A stretch of 22,009 bases of DNA. Source: DAOTXN01 sp034435435 (GTDB lineage Bacteria; Chloroflexota; Anaerolineae; S140-20). Location: positions 1 to 22,009 of the forward strand of contig DAOTXN010000046.1 of NCBI GenBank assembly GCA_034435435.1, given 5' to 3'. Position 1 is the first letter of the stretch. Each line of letters starts with the position of its first letter. Below the pieces are notes generated by a model that saw only the letters and a list, made by a program, of their open reading frames with translations, did not search any database and was not told where the DNA came from. Both the position numbers and the translations under genes were made by a program. Shown piece by piece: positions 15,499 to 21,877 of this stretch.

Positions 15499-16038
15499 AT
15501 GATGGAAAGACTCTGGACCCCCTGGCGTATGCACTATTTGCGCGGCGAGGACGAGAAACCCGACGGTTGCATCTTTTGTCATAAAGTGGCAATTTCCGAC
15601 GCGGACGGGCAGGTGCTGTATCGCGGGCGATTTTGCTACGTCACCTTGAATCGTTATCCCTACAGCAACGGCCACTTGATGGTGATTCCTTACGTGCATG
15701 TTCCCAGTCTGGAGGACTTGGATGCGCCCACCCTGAGTGAGATGATGCAAGCGGTGAACCTGGCGCTGGCCGCGCTGCGCGAGGCGTACAATCCGCACGG
15801 GTTCAACGTGGGGGCGAACCTGGGCAAAGCCGCTGGCGCGGGGATTGCCGAGCACGTGCACATGCACGTCGTCCCGCGCTGGGCGGCCGACACGAACTTT
15901 ATGACGGTAGCCGGCGAGACGCGGGTGATCCCCGAATTGCTGGACGACACCTACGCGCGGCTGAAGCCGATTTTTGGCCGATTGACCGTCTTGATACGCG
16001 ACAAAGGACCCCTTTGGGAGACGAATAACGAACTCTGA
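15499..16038 (+). CDS. HIT-family nucleotide hydrolase/transferase
   Basis: A 179-aa protein of the bacterial HIT (Ap4A-type) group. CIFC (C24, C27) is the usual zinc pair. NRYPYSNGHLMVIP is the nucleotide-binding strand, and the triad EHVHMHVVPRW (H119, H121, H123) holds the nucleophile H121. Relatives cleave or phosphorolyse AppppA or AMP-linked compounds. The tail from about 160 (RLTVLIRDKG and beyond) runs into the short spacer repeat at 16019-16058 and may be non-conserved. ATG 15499 or 15502 are equivalent. The acyl-CoA dehydrogenase gene follows 41 bases later, probably on the same transcript. Confidence 0.87.
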   Translation: MMERLWTPWRMHYLRGEDEKPDGCIFCHKVAISDADGQVLYRGRFCYVTLNRYPYSNGHLMVIPYVHVPSLEDLDAPTLSEMMQAVNLALAALREAYNPHGFNVGANLGKAAGAGIAEHVHMHVVPRWAADTNFMTVAGETRVIPELLDDTYARLKPIFGRLTVLIRDKGPLWETNNEL

Positions 16039-16058
16039 ATATCCGTCTTTCGTCTATT
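16019..16058. repeat. Short ACGAA/TTCGT spacer repeat
   Basis: GACGAATAACGAACTC then CCGTCTTTCGTC, two inverted patches of the same small units seen at 4390-4440. It covers the HIT stop codon and part of the spacer to the acyl-CoA dehydrogenase gene. Confidence 0.4.
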
Positions 16059-16079
16059 GCAAAACACAGGAGGCTTGAA

Positions 16080-17249
16080 ATGGACTTTACTCTTTCCGAA
16101 GAACACTTGATGATCCGCGACATGACTCGCGATTTCGCGCAGAACGAGATCGCGCCCATCGCCGCCCATTTCGACGAGACGGGCGAATTCCCTATGGAAA
16201 CGATCATGAAAATGGGCGCCCAGGGACTGATGGGCATCGAAGTGCCCGAAGAATACGGCGGCGCGGGGATGGACACGCTGGCTTATGTGATCGCGCTGGA
16301 AGAGATTTGCAAGGCCGACGCCGCCCACGGCACGATCATGTCGGTGAACAACTCGCTGTTTTGCTACGGCATTTTGCGCTTTGGCAACGAGGCGCAGAAA
16401 CAAAAGTTCGTCACGCCGGTCGCCAGCGGCAAAGTGATCGGCGCGTATGCGCTGACCGAGCCACAGTCCGGCTCTGACGCGGGCAATATGCGCGTGACGG
16501 CCGTGCTTTCGGGCGACGGCTCGCATTACGTCCTCAACGGCACCAAGTCGTGGATCACCAGCGGGCCAGTCGCCAAGTATATTTTGGTCTTTGTCCAGAC
16601 CGATCCCGACGCCAAACCGCGCCACCGGGGCGTGACGGCGCTGCTCGTGGATACCGAAGAGCCTGGCTTTAACCGGGGCAAAACAGAACCCAAGCTGGGC
16701 ATCCGCGCCTCGGCCACCTGCGAGATTCATTTCGAGAACTATCGCTGCCCGGTGGAACACCGCTTGGGCGAGGACGGCGAGGGTTTCAAAATCGCCATGG
16801 CCGTGCTCGACGCCGGGCGCATCGGCATCGCGGCCCAGGCGGTGGGCATCGCCCAGGCCGCCTACGAGGCCAGTGTCAACTATGCCTGCGAGCGCACAGC
16901 CTTTGGCCAGCCCATCGGCCAATTCCAGATGATCCAGCAAAAACTTGCCGACATGAAGACGCGCATCGAGGCCAGCCGTCTGCTGGTGTATCAGGCCGCG
17001 CTGGCCAAGACCCGCTCCAAGCACACCGGCGAGCGCTACACGCTGGAGGCCAGCATGGCCAAACTGTTCGCCAGCGAGACGGCCACTTGGGTCGCCAACC
17101 AAGCCGTGCAGATTCACGCCGGGATGGGCTACAGCAAAGAGCTGCCCGTGGAGCGCTATTACCGCGACGCCAAGATCACCGAGATTTACGAAGGCACCAG
17201 TGAGGTCCAGCGTATGGTGATTGCGCGGATGGAGACAGGGTTGAGGTAG
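16080..17249 (+). CDS. Acyl-CoA dehydrogenase (short-chain/butyryl type)
   Basis: A 389-aa FAD enzyme that oxidises acyl-CoA to trans-2-enoyl-CoA and passes electrons to ETF. It has family signature 1, GAYALTEPQSGSDA, and signature 2 around QIHAGMGYSKELPVERYYRD. The catalytic base is E371 in IYEGTSEVQR, the position used in short- and medium-chain enzymes. Length is normal. GGAGG lies seven bases before ATG 16080. ETF genes are not in the window. The MDR oxidoreductase and acyl-CoA-binding protein downstream fit a role in fatty or branched-chain acyl-CoA turnover. Confidence 0.93.
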   Translation: MDFTLSEEHLMIRDMTRDFAQNEIAPIAAHFDETGEFPMETIMKMGAQGLMGIEVPEEYGGAGMDTLAYVIALEEICKADAAHGTIMSVNNSLFCYGILRFGNEAQKQKFVTPVASGKVIGAYALTEPQSGSDAGNMRVTAVLSGDGSHYVLNGTKSWITSGPVAKYILVFVQTDPDAKPRHRGVTALLVDTEEPGFNRGKTEPKLGIRASATCEIHFENYRCPVEHRLGEDGEGFKIAMAVLDAGRIGIAAQAVGIAQAAYEASVNYACERTAFGQPIGQFQMIQQKLADMKTRIEASRLLVYQAALAKTRSKHTGERYTLEASMAKLFASETATWVANQAVQIHAGMGYSKELPVERYYRDAKITEIYEGTSEVQRMVIARMETGLR

Positions 17250-17276
17250 TTGACAATAGCTGCTGTGCACTATACA
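17250..17276 (+). promoter_or_regulatory. Candidate promoter of the toxin-antitoxin pair
   Basis: TTGACA (17250-17255) directly after the dehydrogenase stop, then TATACA (17271-17276) at a short 15-base spacing, 37 bases before the antitoxin ATG. The poor spacing would suit repressor or activator control. Confidence 0.45.
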
Positions 17277-17312
17277 CCGACCAAGAACAGAGGCAGAATC
17301 CGAGGTGGCAAG

Positions 17313-17546
17313 ATGATTAGCCAGGTTGTGAAAATGGATGAACGTTACCAGGTCAAAATTCCTCCCCAAGCACGTAGGGCCTTGCGGTTACAAAGAGGTG
17401 AGAACCTACGCCTGGAAATTGTGGGGGACAAGATTGTGTTGTCTGTCGCAGGCAGACACACAGCGCGTTTTCTCGGTGCAGGCAGAGGGTTATGGGGTGA
17501 TGTCGAGGCCTATATTGAGAAGGAGCGCAGCACGTGGGAAAAGTGA
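17313..17546 (+). CDS. AbrB/MazE-type antitoxin (VapB)
   Basis: A 77-aa protein. An AbrB/SpoVT swapped-hairpin DNA-binding domain (1-47; VVKMDERYQVKIPPQARRAL) is followed by a C-terminal toxin-binding tail (RFLGAGRGLWGDVEAYIEKE), the common layout of VapB antitoxins. ATG 17313 has GAGGTGG in front, and a longer frame from 17250 has none. It overlaps the toxin gene by 13 bases, so the pair is coupled. AbrB-type antitoxins usually repress their own promoter, here the candidate at 17250-17276. Base composition is visibly less GC-rich than the flanking genes. Confidence 0.82.
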   Translation: MISQVVKMDERYQVKIPPQARRALRLQRGENLRLEIVGDKIVLSVAGRHTARFLGAGRGLWGDVEAYIEKERSTWEK

Positions 17547-17992
17547 GCCAGGCGCTAACTAATCATCAGCGAGTTGGTATAGACACCAACGTTGTTATTT
17601 ACCTGCTTGATGCTGTTTCCCCGTACGCGTCCCTTGTTACAGAGTTGTTTGACCTGATCGAACAGGGTCGGATACAAGCCATCGCATCTACCATCACGAT
17701 GCTCGAAGTGATGGTCAAGCCATTTCAGTTGGAAGATCAAGACGCTATTGCCATGTGCAAAGAATTCTTCGACACATTTCCCAACCTGGTGGTGTCCGAC
17801 GTGACACCTGCAATTGCCACACGAGCAGCACAACTACGCGCCAGGTTAGGATTAAAGGCTCCCGACGCTGTAATTGCCGCAACAGCGTTGGAAGCCAACG
17901 CAACGGCCTTTGTTTCTAACGATCCTCATTTCAACCGTATAGAGGATCTTGAAGTGCTGACCTTGTCCGATCTTATTCCTCAGGAGGTCTAA
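17534..17992 (+). CDS. PIN-domain toxin (VapC)
   Basis: A 152-aa PIN-domain ribonuclease with the acidic site intact: D17 in GIDTNVVIYLLD, E58 in TMLEVMV, D111 in APDAVIAATAL and D130 in VSNDPHF. VapC toxins cut tRNA or rRNA when the antitoxin is degraded. The target here is unknown. The start is GTG 17534, with AAGGAG eight bases upstream. The last codons contain the AGGAGG ribosome site of the next gene, so toxin and oxidoreductase lie on one message. The pair sits inside an acyl-CoA gene run and has lower GC, a sign of acquisition. Confidence 0.85.
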   Translation: MGKVSQALTNHQRVGIDTNVVIYLLDAVSPYASLVTELFDLIEQGRIQAIASTITMLEVMVKPFQLEDQDAIAMCKEFFDTFPNLVVSDVTPAIATRAAQLRARLGLKAPDAVIAATALEANATAFVSNDPHFNRIEDLEVLTLSDLIPQEV

Positions 17993-17994
17993 AT

Positions 17995-19032
17995 GTGAAA
18001 GCACTCTGCTTCTACGAACACGGCGACCTGGACGTACTCCAATGCACCGACGTGCCCGACCCGACGCCGGGGCCGGGCCAGGCGCTCATCCAAGTCAAAG
18101 CCTGCGCCCTCAACCACCTCGACGTGTGGGTGCGGCGCGGCTGGCCGGGATTAAAGCTGGCCATGCCGCACATCGGCGGCTCGGACATCGCCGGCGTGGT
18201 GGCCGGGCTGGGCGACGGCGTGACGGGCTGGCAGGTGGGTGAGCGCGTCGTTGTAGACCCCGGCGTGGTGAGCGGCGAGGACGAGTTCACCCGCCGCGGC
18301 GAGCACAGCTTGAGCATCGGCGTCAACTATGGGATTCTGGGCGAGCATCTCCCCGGCGGCGCGGCCGAATATGCCGTGGTACCTGCCGCCAATCTGCTCA
18401 AAATGCCCGCCGATTGGGACTACCCCGAGGCCGCCGCCCCCTTGCTGGTGAGCCTGACCGCCTGGCGCATGCTGGTGCATCGCGCCAGAGTTCGCCCTGG
18501 CGAGAGCGTGCTGATCGTGGGGGCCGGGGGCGGCGTGAACAGCGTGGCGTTGCAACTGGCCAAGCTGTCTGGGGCCACCGTCTATGCGCTGACCAGCAGC
18601 GAAGAAAAGATGGCCCGCGCCAAAGAGTTGGGGGCCGACGTCGTGCTCAACTACCGCGAGGATCCCGACTGGCCCAAGACGCTGTTCAAGCTGACCGACC
18701 GCCGCGGCGTGGACGTGGTGGTGGACAACGTGGGCCAGGCCACGCTGAATCAGAGCATCCGCGCGGCGGCGCGGGGGGGGCGGGTGGTCATCGTGGGCAA
18801 CACCAGCGGCCCCAAGGCCGAAATAGACCTGCGCTTTATCCACCACAAGCAGATCAGTCTCATCGGCAGCACCATGGGCTCGCCGCAGGACTTGCGCGAC
18901 GTGATGCGCCTGGTGTGGGAGCGCAAAATCAAAGCGCCGGTGGACCGGGTGCTGCCTTTGAGCGCGGGCCGGGAGGCCCACGCCTTGCTGGAACAAGGGG
19001 AAAAGTTCGGCAAGCTGGTGTTGGCGCCTTGA
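17995..19032 (+). CDS. Zinc-independent MDR-family oxidoreductase (quinone-reductase-like)
   Basis: A 345-aa medium-chain dehydrogenase/reductase. The GroES-like N-terminal domain (1-130) leads to an NAD(P)-binding Rossmann domain with GAGGGVNSVA at 176-185. The catalytic zinc position is Asn (CALNHLDVWVRRG), as in quinone oxidoreductases. The lobe that binds structural zinc in relatives (88-113) is kept in length, but all its usual Cys are replaced (VVSGEDEFTRRGEHSL). The reaction is probably NAD(P)H-dependent reduction of an enone, enoyl-CoA or quinone, not resolved further. GTG 17995 has AGGAGG seven bases upstream and starts two bases after the VapC stop. The acyl-CoA-binding protein follows. 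Confidence 0.87.
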   Translation: MKALCFYEHGDLDVLQCTDVPDPTPGPGQALIQVKACALNHLDVWVRRGWPGLKLAMPHIGGSDIAGVVAGLGDGVTGWQVGERVVVDPGVVSGEDEFTRRGEHSLSIGVNYGILGEHLPGGAAEYAVVPAANLLKMPADWDYPEAAAPLLVSLTAWRMLVHRARVRPGESVLIVGAGGGVNSVALQLAKLSGATVYALTSSEEKMARAKELGADVVLNYREDPDWPKTLFKLTDRRGVDVVVDNVGQATLNQSIRAAARGGRVVIVGNTSGPKAEIDLRFIHHKQISLIGSTMGSPQDLRDVMRLVWERKIKAPVDRVLPLSAGREAHALLEQGEKFGKLVLAP

Positions 19033-19052
19033 TGTGAGAGAGGAACAAGTCT

Positions 19053-19343
19053 ATGGAGACGCATGACATGCCGGCGCAGGGTGAAACGTCCGCTTTGCAG
19101 ACCAGATTCGAGACCGCCGCCCAAGCAGCCCAGACATTGCCCCAGCGACCGGACAACGACACCCTGCTCAAGCTATACGCGCTGTACAAACAGGCCACCC
19201 AGGGCGACGTGTCGGGAAAGCAGCCAGGCTTTACCGACTTTGTGGGTCGGGCCAAGTATGACGCCTGGAAGCGTTTGCGCGGCACGAGCAAAGAAAAGGC
19301 CATGCAAAAGTACATTGACCTGGTGGCAAATCTGAAGGGATAG
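19053..19343 (+). CDS. Acyl-CoA-binding protein (ACBP)
   Basis: A 96-aa protein carrying a full ACBP four-helix domain at about 15-95. Typical parts are LLKLYALYKQATQGD (Y42, Y45, K46), RAKYDAWKRLRGTSKEKAM (K68, W72, K73) and KYIDLV (Y87), the residues that hold the CoA head group. It binds long-chain acyl-CoA esters and carries or buffers them in the cytosol. The first 14 residues are an extension. ATG 19053 has AGAGGA in front. It is the last gene of the run and lies 20 bases after the MDR gene. ACBP is common in eukaryotes and scattered in bacteria. Confidence 0.88.
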   Translation: METHDMPAQGETSALQTRFETAAQAAQTLPQRPDNDTLLKLYALYKQATQGDVSGKQPGFTDFVGRAKYDAWKRLRGTSKEKAMQKYIDLVANLKG

Positions 19344-19351
19344 CTCATAGT

Positions 19352-19381
19352 GCGATGCCCGAACCTTGGTGCGGGCATCGC
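19352..19381. terminator. Hairpin between convergent genes (candidate bidirectional terminator)
   Basis: A perfect 10-bp stem, GCGATGCCCG with CGGGCATCGC, around a 10-base loop, 8 bases after the ACBP stop and 22 bases from the stop of the small lysine-rich gene on the other strand. Neither side has a strong T-tract, so termination may be weak or factor-dependent. Confidence 0.55.
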
Positions 19382-19403
19382 TATGCTGGTGGTCGGGGCG
19401 AGA

Positions 19404-19484
19404 TCACTTTTTCTTCTTCTTGTCGTCCTTTTTTTTCTTGCCGTCCTTTTTTTTCTCACCCTTGGGCTTGTCCTTGTTGGCCAT
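19404..19484 (-). CDS. 26-aa lysine-rich microprotein (Lys-rich 2)
   Basis: A very small gene: 26 residues, 15 of them Lys (MANKDKPKGEKKKDGKKKKD followed by DKKKKK). AAGGAG lies exactly seven bases before ATG 19484, which argues for translation. The peptide has no hydrophobic residues of note and should be disordered and strongly basic, with acidic spacers. Nucleic-acid, polyphosphate or ribosome binding is a guess. Two runs of eight A on the coding strand could cause slippage. It follows a second lysine-rich gene by 65 bases in the same direction and probably shares its promoter at 19728-19757. No family is recognised. Confidence 0.6.
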   Translation of the reverse strand: MANKDKPKGEKKKDGKKKKDDKKKKK

Positions 19485-19549
19485 CGCATCACTCCTTTCC
19501 GTAAACGGCCTGTCGCCCTTCCATCTGCCCCGACTCGTCGGGACAGTCC

Positions 19550-19669
19550 TCATCCGGTCTTATCTTTCTGGCTTTTGGGTTTCTTTTTCTGGTCATCCTT
19601 TTTGTTTCTGGGTGCTTGGGGGATGTCCTGAGCTTTTTTGTCGCTCTTGATTGCCCTGCTTTTGGTCAT
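19550..19669 (-). CDS. 39-aa lysine-rich microprotein (Lys-rich 1)
   Basis: A 39-residue peptide with 12 Lys, starting MTKSRAIKSDKKAQDIPQAP and ending in a K/D/Q-rich tail. Starting at ATG 19669 it has AAGGAG eight bases upstream, whereas the longer frame has no ribosome site. It should be disordered and basic. The same design (small, basic, strong ribosome site) in two adjacent genes argues for a real pair. It is not known to me as a family. Pup-like or UBact-like modifiers were considered, but the C terminus (KDKTG) does not fit their GG-E/Q ends. Confidence 0.6.
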   Translation of the reverse strand: MTKSRAIKSDKKAQDIPQAPRNKKDDQKKKPKSQKDKTG

Positions 19670-19727
19670 GTACGGATCTCCTTTCCTGAGCCGAGTGGAT
19701 GGGCAACACGCCCGTGACGGTCGGCCT

Positions 19728-19757
19728 ATTTTACTCGATTTTCGCCCGGCGTGCCAA
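19728..19757 (-). promoter_or_regulatory. Promoter of the lysine-rich microprotein pair
   Basis: On the minus strand TTGGCA (19752-19757), 18 bases, TAAAAT (19728-19733), about 50 bases before ATG 19669. It lies upstream of the divergent methyltransferase gene and supports the GTG 19807 start for that gene. Confidence 0.55.
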
Positions 19758-19806
19758 CCGACGCATAGCGGTGCGCCTGGACCTGCCATCCAGCAGCGTA
19801 GAGATC

Positions 19807-20949
19807 GTGACGAACAGTATCTACCATACTTTTAGCCAGATTCCCGTCCTGTTGCGCAGCGAACCGGCCACGCTGGTTGGCAAGCCGGGCGTATGGAGCT
19901 GGGATGAGCTAAACCCCGGCACGGCGGCGCTGATCGACGCCATGGAGATCCACCCCAGCGACGCGGTGCTCGACCTGGGCTGCGGCGCTGGTCCCATCGG
20001 TCTGGCAGCGGCGCGGTTGGCGATCGAGGGCCGCGTCATACTGGTGGATGTGAACGTCGCGGCGGTCGAGTGCGCCAGGCGCACACTGGCAGCCAACCGC
20101 ATCGCCAACGCCGAGGTTCAATTGGCCGATGGGATTGATGCGCTAGAATCATGCGATGTGATTCTCAGCCATCTACCGCGCGGGCGAGAGGTGATTGAAC
20201 ACCTCGTTCAAGACGCGGTCCGCGCGCTCAAACCCGGCGGTCACTTTTACTTCGTGGCCCACAAGCGGGCCGGCGTCAAGAGCGCCATGACATGCGCCGC
20301 GCAGGTGCTTGGCCCGATCAGCGTGCTGCGCCAGAAAAAGGGCTATCACGTTGCGCAGGCGACGAAAATTTTCGATACCCGACGCCTGGCGCGCAGCGCG
20401 CGGCACACAATACGCAGCATCGCCCTCGACGGTGCGCCAGCCACGCTGATCAGCCAGCCGGGCGTCTTTGCCTGGGATCGCGTGGACGATGGCACAGCCG
20501 CCCTGCTGCGCGCGATGGAGGTGTTCCCCGGCCAGGCTGTGCTCGATCTGGGCTGCGGCGCGGGCCTGCTGGCGCTGGCGGCGGCGCGCCGGGGCGCACA
20601 CGTGACCGCCGTAGACGCCGACCTGCGCGCGGTGGAGAGCGCCCGGCGCACGCTGGCGGCGAACGGCGCGCCCGGCGAGGTGCTCATCTCTGACTGCGCA
20701 GCGGCGGTACAGGAACGACGCTTCGACGTAGTGTTGTGCAACCCGCCTTTCCACCAGGGCGTCGGCGTCGAGTACGACGTGGCCCACCAGATGGCCCGCG
20801 ACGCAGCGATGGTATTGCGACCCGGCGGGCGACTCTATCTGGTTAGCAACGTTTTTATTCGTTACGAGCGCGAGCTGAGCGGGCATTTCACCCACGTGGA
20901 AGAGGTGTTCAACGACCGGCGTTATCGCGTGCTGTGCGCGATTCGCTGA
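19807..20949 (+). CDS. Duplicated RsmC/RlmG-like SAM methyltransferase
   Basis: A 380-aa protein made of two homologous methyltransferase halves. Each begins with a matching segment (PATLVGKPGVWSW and PATLISQPGVFAW) and a SAM loop DLGCGAG (56-62 and 247-253). The second half has the catalytic NPPF (312-315, CNPPFHQGVG) of rRNA guanine-N2 methyltransferases. The first half has ILSHLPRG instead and is probably inactive, as in RsmC, whose N-terminal half serves folding and RNA binding. A 16S or 23S rRNA guanine target is expected. The frame is open from ATG 19699, but the family-like beginning (MTNSIYHTFSQ) points to GTG 19807. No ribosome site is clear at any start. Confidence 0.82.
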   Translation: MTNSIYHTFSQIPVLLRSEPATLVGKPGVWSWDELNPGTAALIDAMEIHPSDAVLDLGCGAGPIGLAAARLAIEGRVILVDVNVAAVECARRTLAANRIANAEVQLADGIDALESCDVILSHLPRGREVIEHLVQDAVRALKPGGHFYFVAHKRAGVKSAMTCAAQVLGPISVLRQKKGYHVAQATKIFDTRRLARSARHTIRSIALDGAPATLISQPGVFAWDRVDDGTAALLRAMEVFPGQAVLDLGCGAGLLALAAARRGAHVTAVDADLRAVESARRTLAANGAPGEVLISDCAAAVQERRFDVVLCNPPFHQGVGVEYDVAHQMARDAAMVLRPGGRLYLVSNVFIRYERELSGHFTHVEEVFNDRRYRVLCAIR

Positions 20950-20956
20950 CGATCAA

Positions 20957-20986
20957 TTGCTCTTCTTTCTCATTTGGACGTATAAT
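20957..20986 (+). promoter_or_regulatory. Promoter of the NBR1-Ig lipoprotein gene
   Basis: TTGCTC (20957-20962), 18 bases, TATAAT (20981-20986), about 38 transcribed bases before ATG 21031. Confidence 0.65.
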
Positions 20987-21030
20987 ACCCACGCGTGCCT
21001 ATTCCCGATAGGATGACGAGGAGGGGAGCG

Positions 21031-21795
21031 ATGCGTACAAAACACCGGTTACTGGGGGCGTGGGCCATCATGTCGGTCGCCGTCGCTGCCTGCGCCAGCC
21101 GCGACCGCGCGGCGCCTACCGTCGAAATCTTGTCGCCGCCCGACCAGCACGTGCAGAACCCCGGAGAGCCAGTGCAGGTTGAGACGCGCATCAAAGACGA
21201 TCAAGGCGTCGCGCAAGTGGAGCTACAGGTCAATGGAGTAGCGGTAGACGTGGCGCAAGCGCCGGCGGGCGAAAAATCTTACCGCGCCGTCCAGTCATGG
21301 ACGCCGGCCCAGGCGGGCGTCTATCGGCTGACGGTGATCGCCAGCGACGCCAAAGGCCGGACCAGCGAGCCGGCGAGCATCACTGTGACCGTTGGGGTGT
21401 TCCCCAGCCCTACAGCGCCGCCTGAGGCGCAAACTGAATCTGCGGCGGCGACCGTTACCCCGGCCTGCGCATACGGCGCCACCTTTGTGGCCGACGTGAC
21501 GATTCCCGACCGGACGCACCTGGCCCCTGGCGCCGAGTTTGTGAAAACCTGGCGCTTGCGCAACACTGGCTCGTGCGATTGGGGAACGGGTTTTCAATTT
21601 GTGTTTGTTGATGGCGAGCAGATGGGCAGCCCGCCGGCGGTGGACGCGCCGCCGACGCCGACGGGCGGTGTGGTAGACGTTTCGGTGCGCTTCAAAGCGC
21701 CAGACCAACCCGGCGCGTATCGCAGCCGCTGGCGTATGCGCGCTCCTGATGGACGCTTTTTTGGCGACCGACCCTTTGTGCTTATCAGCGTGCCC
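21031..21795 (+). CDS. Lipoprotein with bacterial Ig and NBR1-type Ig domains
   Basis: A 254- to 255-aa surface protein whose stop TAG occupies 21796-21798. The signal helix (7-20) ends in lipobox VAAC with C21 as the lipid anchor. Residues 28-122 form an Ig-like sandwich (PTVEILSPPDQ ... YRLTVIASDAKGRTSEPASI). A Pro/Thr linker leads to a C-terminal NBR1 Ig-like domain (148-255) with its conserved Trp pattern (KTWRLRNTGSCDWGTGF, YRSRWRM). Such domains are common in Anaerolineae surface proteins, where they probably bind proteins or cell-wall material. No enzyme domain is present. ATG 21031 has GGAGGGGAG directly upstream. The stop codon lies in the CTAG target site of MITE copy 3. Confidence 0.85.
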
Positions 21796-21798
21796 TAG

Positions 21799-21877
21799 CA
21801 GCTTGTCGGAGAACTCTAATATAGGGCCTTGTACCCGTTTTTTGCTCGTTTTGCGCCCCTTGGGTCGCCCACAAGGG
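21799..21877. repeat. MITE-like element, copy 3 (cut by the insertion sequence)
   Basis: From CAGCTTGTCGGAGAA through ATATAGGGCCTTGT and TTTTGCGCCC to CGCCCACAAGGG it follows copy 1 in inverted orientation. CTAG (21795-21798) borders it. At base 21878 it stops mid-element and the insertion sequence begins, so the insertion sequence landed inside this MITE and is the younger event. Confidence 0.75.

Noticed and set aside
15951..17369. 472-aa minus-strand frame across the acyl-CoA dehydrogenase
   Set aside because: It is an antisense shadow of a clear enzyme gene in GC-rich DNA, with no family motif and a low-complexity His/Gly/Ala composition.
19550..19669. Pup or UBact-type protein modifier for the 39-aa lysine-rich product, with the JAMM protein as its peptidase
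   Set aside because: The C terminus KDKTG lacks the GG-E/Q or GG end of those modifiers, and no ligase gene is nearby.
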